The notes under the pieces are model-generated. The model made no database searches, was not told the DNA's origin, and saw only the letters and a program-made list of their open reading frames with translations. From Pseudopyrenochaeta lycopersici (Eukaryota; Ascomycota; Dothideomycetes; Pleosporales; Pseudopyrenochaetaceae), in contig NHZP01000097.1 in the NCBI GenBank assembly GCA_003313425.1, positions 1-64,000 on the forward strand: a stretch of 64,000 nucleotides of DNA, given 5' to 3'. Below, in pieces: positions 54,989-64,000 of this stretch. Position numbers and translations under genes: made by a program. The stretch's first letter is position 1. The number at the start of each line of letters is the position of its first letter.

Positions 54989-56431
54989 ATGCACCGCGCA
55001 CTGCTCCTACCTGAGGTCGTCGCCTCAATTTTGGATGCAGGCAAAAAAGAGCCCAATCTACTCTATCACAGCTTGTTCGTGAACAAATTGGTCTTCCTCG
55101 AAGCATGCAGAATTCTCTGGAAAGGATGTTATTCTATGTTCACAGTCGGCTACCCCACGCCCAAGATTCGCCACCTTGGCAACATGGTGTTGGACAAGAG
55201 TCTAGGCCGTGATCGCGCACAGTTTTATGCCAATTTCATTCATGTGCTCATCTTCCAAGAGGAGGCTACCGATGAGGATCTGGGTGTGGAGGAAGCGCGA
55301 TGGCATCCTCAATGCCGCGAATTGCAATTTCCCCGGTTGAAGGAGCTGGAGATATGGAAGACTCAGCGTGCAGAAGAGCTGAATACAGAAGATGTGATTC
55401 TTCACTACGTGCGTCCGGGCTTGAGACGTCTTGCTCTCCACGCAAGTGGCCCTCTTTCCGACGTCTTTCTTGACGAACTGAGCGTTCGGTGTCCCAGGCT
55501 TCGAGAACTCCACTTAGAGTCTAGAAAAACTACCATTACCAGAGAGGGTCTGGTACATTGCTTGCAACGCATGCATTCTTTAGAGAGTCTCAAGATCGGC
55601 GTCGGGCTTGAAAGCGCTTGGACCCAGGGGGCTTTTGTCGCAGCATCAAGACATGAGAACTTAGAACTCCTGAAAATCCCAGCTATTCAAGATTCTTGGT
55701 TCAATACGCCTCATCTAGTGTTTGGATGGAATGCCTTCAAATCGCTGAGATACTTCTATTGCTCGGGCCTGACAGGGTGTGCTCTGCGTCGGTTATACAA
55801 CATCATTCCTCGGTTGACAATCCTCCATATATATAATGGAGGCTGTAGGGAAGCCTCAGGCGTTTTATCCGCTGCTGCACAATTTACGCAGCTGGAAATG
55901 TTCCAGTTTCAGCCCGGCACAGGTACACGGATCATGGGACATGAGCTTGTTAAGCTGGCGCAAAGCTGTCCAACTCTCACCTCTCTTTCAATTGGGCAGG
56001 ACATTACAGAGCCGCCATTCGCGATCGGCATCACCGACGGTATCATCGATCTCCTGGCTCAAAGCGTACCGTACTTAAGGGAGTTGCATCTCTTTTTTGA
56101 TTCAGAGTCCCAGCCTGGAATCGCCTCACAGTTACAATCGTTCAGTCGATATTGCACAACCCTCGAGACTCTTCACATTTCATGCAGTGGAGATTGGCAG
56201 TCGATTACTGCACTTCCTCATGAAACATTGTTCTCGAAGCTGTGGGCCCTCACTCTTTGTCCAAAAAATCATATGGAGCAGAGCCTGAGTGAGAGGGACT
56301 ATGAGAAGCTACTTCAATACTGGAAGAAATTCGCCCCCATCTGGTTCCCGAAAGTCAGTTACTTCAGCATCGAGGATGCTGATACCAGGGAGCAAGAGTT
56401 TGACGACTTCATGTGTGACATATCCTACTGA
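54989..56431 (+). CDS. F-box/leucine-rich-repeat-like protein, 480 aa
   Basis: Intact single-exon frame. The ATG at 54989 is the first in-frame ATG; the frame is open further upstream from a TTG. The N-terminus (LLLPEVVASILD, then LYHSLFVNKLVFLEACRILWK) has the Leu-Pro-x-x-x-x-x-Ile layout of a fungal F-box, which would bind Skp1 in an SCF ubiquitin ligase. The rest consists of irregular Leu-rich repeats: LKELEIW, GLRRLALHA, CPRLRELHLES, LESLKIGVG, LEMFQFQ, CPTLTSLSIG, YLRELHLFF and LETLHISC. This is the usual substrate-binding array of F-box/LRR proteins. No signal peptide. Ascomycetes have many diverged members; the substrate is unknown. Confidence 0.8.
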   Translation: MHRALLLPEVVASILDAGKKEPNLLYHSLFVNKLVFLEACRILWKGCYSMFTVGYPTPKIRHLGNMVLDKSLGRDRAQFYANFIHVLIFQEEATDEDLGVEEARWHPQCRELQFPRLKELEIWKTQRAEELNTEDVILHYVRPGLRRLALHASGPLSDVFLDELSVRCPRLRELHLESRKTTITREGLVHCLQRMHSLESLKIGVGLESAWTQGAFVAASRHENLELLKIPAIQDSWFNTPHLVFGWNAFKSLRYFYCSGLTGCALRRLYNIIPRLTILHIYNGGCREASGVLSAAAQFTQLEMFQFQPGTGTRIMGHELVKLAQSCPTLTSLSIGQDITEPPFAIGITDGIIDLLAQSVPYLRELHLFFDSESQPGIASQLQSFSRYCTTLETLHISCSGDWQSITALPHETLFSKLWALTLCPKNHMEQSLSERDYEKLLQYWKKFAPIWFPKVSYFSIEDADTREQEFDDFMCDISY

Positions 56432-56984
56432 AAGGGCAAGCTGAGTAGCTGCCTAGTTAAATACGGTTTTCAGTACTTAGCTCTTAAAGTACTTAAGATC
56501 GAATGTCTGTCGTAAAGATAGTCTGTAGCCAAGGGAGTAGTAATACCTTGGTATTCGTGGGTCTCTAGGTAGCAGAAATATGATCTTTGGTTCGACGCAC
56601 CTATAGTGGCTAGGAGCTCTATTTTCTGGTTACTCTTGTATGCAGCCCTGTTATCTTAATTCTTACGAACGGGTGTCCTTATCTGAGAGTGACTATGCTA
56701 AGCATATACAGCTTTTCGTCGTGATACATTTGGAATGCAAAACATCTTTACGTAGTTGGAGCATCAAATGCTTGCCTGAATTCAAGCACCTTACTACTGT
56801 CAGATGTAAAGCCCGATAGGGTGTTAGATGTCACGTGTCGATGTCCAAGTTGCGAGATCCTAGATGGTAGCACAAACTCTCGGGTGTAACCACTTGGCAG
56901 AGGGACACACAAAAGGGCAGAAAATACAGAATCAATCAATCACGTTCATCATCAAAATTCATCAAAGATCAAGCCAAATAGTCC
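56432..56984. other. 3' flank of F-box gene up to the hAT remnant
   Basis: About 550 bp without a supportable gene. Composition is mixed, and the 5' limit of the hAT remnant is not defined here. Confidence 0.4.
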
Positions 56985-57287
56985 TTGAATCTGACAACTA
57001 CCTACGTAGAAATTATTTTAGTCAGGTATTACGCGGCCACGATACTCCATCCATACTATAAGCCATACTGCGACACCTCATGGAGTGACAAGCCAGAGTG
57101 GCTGAAGGCAAACAACCGCGCGTTCCACGCGCTATGGGCTGATTACAACATCCTGCCGCACTCAGCAAAGCGGCCAAAGGTCATCTCTAGCGACATGGAC
57201 GACGCTATCGATAGCCTCATTGACCCCAGCACTAGCGTCACTAATAACGTGGGCGAACTAGATGAGTTCGAGAGGTGGAAGAAATGC
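56985..57287 (+). pseudogene. hAT transposase remnant, part 1 (5' of nested insertion)
   Basis: Plus-strand frame with YYAATILHPYYKPYC and WSDKPEWLKANNRAFHALW, the segment preceding the C-terminal domain in fungal hAT transposases. It runs to GELDEFERWKKCEP at the insertion point. No catalytic core is found upstream, so the gene is 5'-truncated. The DNA is not RIP-hit. The remainder is at 60466-60796. Confidence 0.75.
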
Positions 57288-57295
57288 GAGCCAAG
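57288..57295. repeat. 8-bp target duplication GAGCCAAG, left
   Basis: Identical to 60458-60465; it flanks the nested hAT element. Confidence 0.95.
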
Positions 57296-60200
57296 CATAG
57301 ATCGGAGTAGTCCGTCAGTCCGTTCAACTGGCATTAAACGGACGGACTGCCAAGAACCGTCGGTTTCAGAGGTCCAAACTGAACGGACTGGCTAATTATA
57401 TATACATAAATATCCTTAGTTTTTGCCAAGCATCGTGGGTTCTTGGCATGGTGGGGAGGTTTTGTACAGTGCCCGACGGCCTACCCAGTTGCCCTTCTTG
57501 CTTGTCAACACCAAATATCCATTATCCGCGCTGAGTGTGAGGTGGTGAGACATTGTACGCATGTTCGGCCCTAACGGAGGTCTCCTCCAAGGATGATGTG
57601 GCCATGGATGAGGTACGTAAAAGTAACGAGGGTTATGACCTGCTTGTTAGTCACACTAGGCGTTTAGTAGGGTGTTTAAACGCACTTCCACTCGATGATC
57701 TTATCCTGATTCCACTGCCGCAGACACTGAGCTGCTCCGATGGTGTTTGCCTTAAGCCGGCCACGCTTCTTCGTCACTATATCGCCGGTTTGACTATAGA
57801 GGCGTTCGTTGTCAGCTTCGCTGGGCGGGATTCCGTAGATTTCAAGCGCCATCCGCGAGACGTGAGGCCAACGATATTTATTTTCAGTCTAGAATTAAAT
57901 AGGGTCCTGTACAAAGGCAAAGCCGCGGTCGCTAGCCTGCTGGAACTCGTCCATTTCATTATAGTCGTTAGGGTTGTCTCGCTAGCGTTCAGGCCATGCC
58001 GCTAGATCTGCTTCCTCTTACGTGAGATCTAGATATAGGCCTAAAAACTCAGTATCATCTGCAAGGAAGGCAGTAAGGAAGTCATAACGCGTTTGCTGCT
58101 GGCTTGCAGCGGCGTATAGGTAGCGCTTAACGCCTAAATTAAGCTGTTTATAATATTGCCAGATCTCTTAAAATTTAGGCAGCCATTTCTTCACCCACTC
58201 TGGCTTATAACTCTAAAGCTGCTTAAGCTTCTCAATTTAATAAGCAGGATAGAGAATGAAGGCAGCAATAATAATAGGCGTCTTATTAAGCTTTTCGTAA
58301 TAGGTTTGGAGCTCCTGCCAGCCTTACTAGATATAGATTCTAAGATGTTCAAATATGTCTATTTCCGTACTGTTGATAGGATTGTCTCGGTCGATATAAG
58401 ATTTATATTCAGTAGCCTTACTTTCAAGATAGTAGAGGAGTGATTTGAATGTTGGTAAAACCTCCCACAATATGCTATTGCGGCCCTCTCTAGGATTGCC
58501 TTCGGCCTTCTTTGAAGCTACTATAATTAGCTTCAAAACCTCTATATATTGTATGATTACAGGCTAGTCGTCTAGTGTAAGCGAATTAGTGACAGGAACT
58601 GGTGGCTTAGGTTCCTTAATCTGTTTCTTATTAGGGCCTTAAAGGCGATTCTTCTCAGCCACCTGCTTAATAGCCTGAGCGTATTTGCGAGCCTCTTGAA
58701 AGCAGTATTCGTTAATAACGTAGCGGAGATTGTTGCCTGCTTCATATGCGAAATAATGGGAGTTCCAGCGCGTATCGCTAGGCTGTTTAAGGCTAACATG
58801 GAGTCGTCGCTGGCGTTTGCTATTAGGCTTGTCAACAGGCGGAGGTAGTGCGAGGCTGTTCTCATTAAGCTCTTTCTTTAGCTGAGTGAAATTGCGAAGC
58901 CTTTAGCCGTTAGCGTGCTTATTAGTAATCCATATAATAAGATTACAAAGCTTGCCTAGCGGCCTAGTATCGCGCCAGCGTTAAAGTTGTTTAGTGATAA
59001 CTTTAATATTTTTAAATCCTTCTATATCCTTAAACGCCTTAAGGTCGCGGCCATATATAATAGCTATTGCTACAAGGTTAAGAATATAGCAAATACATCG
59101 CAAGCGGCGTTTACTGCTATTAAAGTTAAACTGCTCGCCTAGGTGATCTATACAGCTATTATTATTTGTAGCGTTATTAATTACGAAGTATCTAATTTAA
59201 TCCTTAAGCCTCTATTCTTAAATAATCTTTGCAACCCCCTTCGCAATATTCTCGCCCGTATAACTCTTGTTAATTTCTGGTAACGATAGCAAGAGCTTAC
59301 GCTTTTTACTATCCTTATCCAGCTAGTGGACAAAGATACTGTTTAACCCTAGGCTGTTATCTGCAGACTATAAATTAAATGTAAAATAGAGGTTATAGGG
59401 TATATAGGCAAGGACTTCTGCTGCTTTATATTAAAACTTATAAAAGTTAGGTGCTATCTACTCCTTTACAGTCTTTGCACACGGTAAACAGCTGGCGTGT
59501 TTAAGCTCTGGATTAGCCTGTAACATTATGTCTTTAAATGTCTCGCCCTTAATTTGAATGAACGCAATGTTGTTATAAACTACCTAGCGAATGAATAATC
59601 GTTTGAAGTTTCGTAGTTTAAAGCCCTTAACCTTTTAATTGCGTTGCGCCTGCTTAGCTGATTTACCGCTTTTTATAAACGCTTCGTGCTTGCGCTTCTT
59701 AATAGGCCTATTCTTGTTAATTAAGTGCTTCTCCTGAAGGTAGTCTGCCATGTTCTTTATGCCTCATGTGTCCTTATATCGCGTAGCCGGCGAGCGCTTT
59801 TGCTGCACGCACCGCTTGCAAACCTAAACGACTGTGTCCTTCTTTATGTGTTAGATCCTAAATCCTTCATCCCAAACCCATAACGTACGCGGTCGCTTTG
59901 AGTGATTTAGCTTGCTATAGCCAGGGAATTGAACCCACGGAAATCCAGCCCAGGCTTCATTATTAGCATCGTCGTTCGTAGAGTCGATAGGATTGGCGCA
60001 GTTCTCCGAGGCAATATTTTGGGCGCTGTTTGATAGAGAAATACTAGAGGGTGCTGTAGGATCGGTCGGGGATTCAGAAAACAAGGTTGACGCGTTGTCG
60101 TTGGCCATATCGCATGGTATTAGGGATGTAAACAATGCATCGCGCGCGGATTCAGGGGTCAATGAAAGGATCTGTGGCTAAAATGGTTGGATAACGGCTT

Positions 60201-60457
60201 CTGATTGGTTGCATTGTGCACTAGCCACTATTTAGCCACTGCTCTACTATGGCCGGGGTAGCGAACACCATCATAGTTACGGTCTTACTACCGCGCACAT
60301 ATATATATATATATAAAACACTCAATCAGTCCGTTTAAACAGTCCGTTTCAGACCTTTTAAACTGACGGACTGCCAGATTCCTGCAAACGGACTGACTGA
60401 GTCTTGGCAGTCAGTTCAGTCAGTTTGAACTGTTTCAACGGACTACTCCGACCTATG
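57296..60457 (-). mobile_element. hAT element, 3,162 bp, nested in another hAT gene
   Basis: Terminal inverted repeats of 20 bp with one mismatch (left CATAGATCGGAGTAGTCCGT; right, reversed, CATAGGTCGGAGTAGTCCGT; the difference is a G/A transition), flanked by 8-bp GAGCCAAG duplications. Subterminal ends are full of AGTCCGTT/AACGGACT motifs, likely transposase-binding sites. The interior carries a full-length hAT transposase on the minus strand, RIP-damaged. It inserted into the C-terminal part of an older, unrelated hAT gene. Confidence 0.92.
57600..60108 (-). pseudogene. hAT transposase of the nested element, RIP-damaged
   Basis: Start at ATG 60108 (the open frame extends upstream only from a TTG). 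In order: BED-type N-terminus WAGFPWVQFPGYSKL (about 59,955), VYNNIAFIQIKGETF (near 59,570), FVINNATNN (near 59,180), KRRLRCICYILNLVAIAI (near 59,105), RWNSHYFAYEAGNNLR (near 58,770), LPTFKSLLYYLE (near 58,460), and the dimerisation domain ADNERLYSQTGDI (near 57,810). Interruptions are TAA/TAG at W/Q positions. All family landmarks are present in order, so this was an autonomous element before RIP. The N-terminal ~100 codons are intact. Confidence 0.8.
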
Positions 60458-60465
60458 GAGCCAAG
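60458..60465. repeat. 8-bp target duplication GAGCCAAG, right
   Basis: Identical to 57288-57295. Confidence 0.95.
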
Positions 60466-60796
60466 GGTGGAGAAGGACCATGATCACGCCAGGTTCCCAA
60501 TAAAATACTGGTTAGGGCTGCGCAGTCGCTACCCTAACCTTAGCAAGCTAGCGATTGACGTCCTCTCTATACCAGCTTCAAGTTGCGAGTGCGAGCGTAT
60601 GTTCAGTGAACTTGGCGACCTTCTTGAACCCCGAAGGCGATCAATCAAACCTCAGTTACTAGCTGCTATACAGTGCGTTAGACGGTGGCGCAAAGCTGGC
60701 TTAGATCAGGGTAACAGTGCTACTAGGGCAACAATAGCTGATGCTGAGATAGAGGCGATGTACGGCTTATGCGATTGGGATCAGGACAGCGAGTAA
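60466..60796 (+). pseudogene. hAT transposase remnant, part 2: C-terminal dimerisation domain
   Basis: Continues the frame of 56985-57287 when the nested element and one duplication are removed. It contains PIKYWLGLRSRYPNLSKLA and the hAT dimerisation signature SIPASSCECERMFSELGDL, ending at TAA. The sequence is open and well preserved, so this hAT copy was not RIP-mutated although the element inside it was. Confidence 0.85.
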
Positions 60797-61831
60797 TTTA
60801 TATAGGCAAGCAATCTACAATACACCAAACTATCAAGCCACTATCAAGCTACCAAGCCAAGCTGCCCTCTATTTACTCTATTAAGCCGAACAAGTCAAGT
60901 TTGCAACACTAGAACAAGCCTCAAGCCAAGTTTGAAGCCGAGGCTTGATCGGCTTGATTGTCGACATGTCTGGCTGTGGGTGTATATATAAGAGTGAGGC
61001 ACCACGCCTGTAGGATTAACAACAATGAACACAATCACTTGCTTCAACACAGAGAGGGGACCCGTATCGATACACCAATCGTCAAGAGATGTGATCTCTT
61101 AAGAAATTTCGCTCAAGATTTTACTCTTCAAATGGCTTTCATGAGAAGTGACACATATGGTCTAATAAGATTCGCTCCTGAGAGCAGATCTCCTGAGAGG
61201 TTATGTCTCCTGAGAGCTTATGCCTCCTGCCTTCAGTCTTCCGCTTACAGTCCGTCGTCAATTTACCAGAAGAACGTTCTTCAATAACTCCTTTATCCAG
61301 CTCATCGAAGAGATCATCAAGCTCATTCCGCTTCCTCTTTAACGAGCTTGGTACATTGCCTATTGATTGTTGGGAACAAGAATAGACGCAGTCTTATACT
61401 CTTCTATCCACTAATTTCAGCCACTTTGAGATGATGTGAGGGTCAGTGTTTGGTTTGGATCAGACTGTTTCGGATTTGAGCTGGATTGGGCCAAGTCGGC
61501 TTCAGACTGGACTGAGGTAACCTCGATAGCTAAGACTGATATACTCGATGAACGAGCGAGTTGCCCGGCTCGTATCTTGAGTTAACGCGTTCCACCACCT
61601 GATGCAGACACAACACCATGTAACCAGCAAAGTAATTGAAGCTATAGAGCCACCAACAAGAGCTATTATGACGAGATTTTCTGGCGTCGCGATTAAATTA
61701 CTATATAGAAGATTTGCGCAGGCTTATATCATGTAATATCAGTGACAACGACTGGTCAACAAATGAGCTTGGTTTGACCTGGTTGCAGCACTTCATCAAG
61801 CATACAGAGGCCTGTACCGTGGCATTTACGT
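60797..61831. other. 3' flank of hAT and spacer before spermidine synthase
   Basis: 60,830-60,960 is rich in CAAGCC/AAGTTTG motifs, probably subterminal repeats of the outer hAT element. Short frames at 60958-61287 and 61203-61385 have no domain. No gene supported. Confidence 0.4.
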
Positions 61832-62999
61832 TCATTGGAAAGCCTTTCGCGTGAAGGTAGGCAGAACAAAGGCGGCCTCGTGGATCTCCTTGTTGTAGTA
61901 CTTGCACAGCTTCTCCTCTTCTTCGGCGGACCAGGTACGGGTAGGCTTCTTGAGTTCGAGGTTGGCGTCCTTGGAGCAGACCATGAAGCCGATCTGGCCG
62001 GAGGGGTAGGTGGGGAGGGTGGTGTAGGCGTATTCGACGGTCGGGAAGACCTCCTCGCAAGCCTTCTTTAGGTTGACAATGAGGGGCATGTGCAGCCATT
62101 GGTTCTCAGCTTTACGAAGAAATCACAAAAGTCAGAGCTTGTCCTTATAACACTCTGGCGCTTGGTAGGACGTTTGGTGATACTATCATGAACTAGGAGG
62201 AGGGGGCTTACAACCTTGAGTGATAATGGCACCACCTTTTTGCAGAGCACCATTGAGGAGCTCGAAGTAGGGCTTCTGGAAGAGAGCCTCAGCTGGGCCT
62301 TTGGGGTCACTTGAATCAGTGATGATGACATCGAATTCGTTCTTCTTGTCCTCAAGGAACTTGAATCCGTCGCCAACGATAACCTCAACATTGGGGTGCT
62401 GAAAACCAACGGACATGCCCGGCAGGTACTTCTTGGAAAGGCGAATGACAGCTTGATGTCGTTAGTTTTTGGTTTGCTCAGGGACACGTAGACGGAGCGT
62501 GCCTCGTCGATGTCGCACAGGAGGGCCCGCTTGACGCATGAGTGCTTGAAAACCTCGCGGAGCACACTACCATCACCGCCACCAATGACCAAGACCTTCT
62601 CGGGGTTGGGGTGGGAGTTCAAGGCGAGGTGGGTGATCATTTCCTGGTAGCTATCCCCGTGTTAGCTGCCTCGTGCCAGTGTTTGTTGTGTCTGAAGGGC
62701 GTACGAGAACTCATCGCGCTCGGTGCACTGGATGGCGTTGTCAAGGACTAGGACGGTGCCATAATCGGTGGATTCGAAGATGAGGATGTCCTGGTACTTG
62801 CTCTTCTCGTGGTAGAGGACGTTTTTGACCTTGAGGGTCATGGCCTGGCTAGGCCACATGTCTGAGGTCTCGCGGAACTAGCCATCTGCAAAGGGCGAGT
62901 CAATCCATGGATATGCGTGGGTGGAGCTTGGGGTAGAATATCTGGAGACTGCAACGAAAACCACTTACTCTGGATAGTGGGGTGATCAATTGTAGACAT
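61832..62999 (-). pseudogene. SPE3: spermidine synthase gene copy with nonsense codon and broken donor
   Basis: Five exons: 62969-62999, 62705-62885, 62502-62650, 62212-62451, 61832-62109. They total 879 nt (292 aa), the normal fungal length. Spermidine synthase moves an aminopropyl group from decarboxylated SAM to putrescine in the cytosol. The landmarks are here: [45 protein letters not shown] and [12 protein letters not shown]. Defects: a TAG at 62878-62880 where the family has a Trp, and an intron 62452-62501 that starts CA instead of GT. Introns 62886-62968, 62651-62704 and 62110-62211 are canonical. An alternative acceptor (CTCAG, 24 nt downstream of the expected one) would skip the TAG in frame but lose eight residues. 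Because the enzyme is usually single-copy, this is probably a duplicate touched by RIP; a working gene with unusual splicing is less likely. Confidence 0.75.
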
Positions 63000-63549
63000 T
63001 TGGGCAGGTTTGATGCTAAAGAGACAACGGGTATATGGAAAACCGGATAGCCGTGGAGGGAAGAATTGGATGGAATTGGACGGAGCGAGGGGGCTCTGTC
63101 TACTAAATGCTCCCGAGGACAATTCTATTGCGGCAAAAGGTGAGGTTGACCGCTTAGGTTGCCATTCACATTTTTCATGCCCCTTCCATTTGCGCTCGCA
63201 CTGAACCCGAAAGATACAATTACAGCAGGAAGCTCCTTGGTACTCCGGGTACGTTGCCGCCATCCCTCCATTAACACCATGGATAGCTTCATAGTACTTG
63301 GTAGCCTAGTACTTGGAGAAGCGAGAACCTTAATCACCTTCGGCGTCTTGCCGGATATTGTCGTTGGTCTACGAGTTGTGTGTTCGGTTTCGGCTATCTA
63401 AAGCGCTAACCATTCCACATTCGGCCATATGCGACCAGTCCTGTAATTCCAAACAGTCGGCTCTAGGCGGCTATATCGTCTAGGTTCGGCCTAGCGGCTG
63501 TTCCCGGGCGTCACGCGTATTCAGCTTCATCATCTCGGCGATATTCCTC
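63000..63549. promoter_or_regulatory. 5' flank of the spermidine synthase copy
   Basis: Upstream DNA of normal composition with TA-poor, CG-containing sequence; no defined promoter element identified. Short frames on both strands have no domain. Confidence 0.4.
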
Positions 63550-63943
63550 GAGGACGTCTTCTCTTTTACTTAGCGGCTTTCGCTTGCCTGAAGGGTCCTA
63601 GACGTTGTGGTCATTCCAGAGATGAATCTCCGCGTTCTGCGTGCCATTCGAGGCAGTCGAGTGAGGGTTTGGCTTTCTACTATTAATGCAGACTTTGCAA
63701 ACCCACCACATCATCGTCGCTCTTCTCGATATCGTAGCCGAACTGCCAAATCCAGGACGAGGTAGACGCGCAACGCTGGGATCGAGTATATCCAGGGAAG
63801 CTTTTCCAAGGGAAGAAGTCCCACGAGTTCATCTCAACCTCCTGAGCCTGTGACTCGAGGAGAATAGGGTCGCTATTTGCTGTCTCAGCCATTCTGCGTA
63901 CTTGAGATGCTTTTGCAGACCAACCCTCAAAGGCCCCTCGCAC
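63550..63943 (-). pseudogene. hAT transposase N-terminal BED-finger relic
   Basis: The minus strand carries DFFPWKSFPGYTRSQR and SSWIWQFGYDIE, the tryptophan-rich start of fungal hAT transposases. A frameshift near 63,715 follows, then WVCKVCINSRK and SNGTQNAEIHLWNDHNV in the next frame, the C-x2-C ... H-x4-H BED finger, before a TAG. The catalytic part is missing downstream. It is related in layout to, but clearly different from, the N-terminus at 60108. A separate hAT relic at the edge of the window. Confidence 0.65.
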
Positions 63944-64000
63944 GCGGCACTAAAACGCGAACTTTCCACGCCCCCTGGCTGTTACTATTTAGAAAAGCGC

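Overview
The window looks like repeat-rich, probably subtelomeric or accessory, DNA of a filamentous ascomycete (Pezizomycotina). The evidence is short spliceosomal introns (about 50-100 nt, GTAAGT-like donors, CTRAC-like branch points), fungal-only families (LysM plus chitin-binding GH18 chitinase, Zn2Cys6 finger, DUF3435 recombinase, OrsD/DUF3505-RecQ-type helicase, fungal hAT transposases), and pervasive traces of repeat-induced point mutation (RIP). In the RIP-hit tracts CA/TG dinucleotides are scarce and TA is abundant. Long reading frames survive there, interrupted almost only by TAG/TAA/TGA at places where W, Q or R is expected. All calls come from reading the sequence; no database search was run.

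Layout. 1-16.35 kb: RIP-degraded repeats. An unknown frame (1.2-2.15 kb) is followed by a degraded OrsD/DUF3505-type relic (4.8-7.8 kb, minus). A 2-kb tract almost devoid of G on the plus strand comes next (8.05-10.04 kb), then a second, larger OrsD/DUF3505-RecQ-type helicase relic (10.1-14.76 kb, minus) and an unknown RIP-hit frame (14.9-16.35 kb). 16.36-21.62 kb: a structurally complete, un-RIPped Ty1/copia element (minus) with LTRs that read identical, a 5-bp target duplication, and gag and pol in one frame separated by a single UGA in the leaky context UGA-CUA. It has split the preceding unknown frame. 22.74-23.27 kb: a TA-flanked MITE with an internal tandem array, beside the 3' end of a large GH18 chitinase gene (23.4-28.2 kb, minus) broken by nonsense codons and frameshifts.

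29.0-30.5 kb holds two apparently normal genes: an acidic hypothetical protein and a small secreted protein. 31.2-41.2 kb is a run of RIP-killed host-like genes still readable end to end: an ATP-dependent DNA ligase (848 codons), an unknown 668-codon frame on the opposite strand, and a Zn2Cys6 gene leading into a maltose/galactoside O-acetyltransferase. 41.3-47.9 kb carries a LINE (Tad-like) ORF1 relic, a perfect 43-nt inverted repeat 4.8 kb apart, a MADS-like small gene relic and a DUF3435 tyrosine-recombinase (Starship captain family) fragment. The latter suggests that part of this block may be the corpse of a giant cargo-carrying element.

48.0-51.3 kb is a hAT relic interrupted by a second, shorter hAT-type element with perfect 8-bp target duplications. 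52.8-56.4 kb returns to normal composition with an intron-containing secreted protein gene and an F-box/LRR-like gene. 57.0-60.8 kb is another hAT-in-hAT nest: a 3,162-bp element with 20-bp TIRs split the 3' part of a hAT transposase, and removing it with one TSD restores the frame. 61.8-63.0 kb is a spermidine synthase gene copy with one nonsense codon and one non-canonical splice donor. The window ends in a hAT BED-finger relic.

There is no operon logic here. The shared theme is mobile elements, RIP, and host-type genes caught in RIP. The likely functional genes are 29015-29824, 30168-30470 (possibly truncated), 52798-53300, 54989-56431 and the copia gag-pol.
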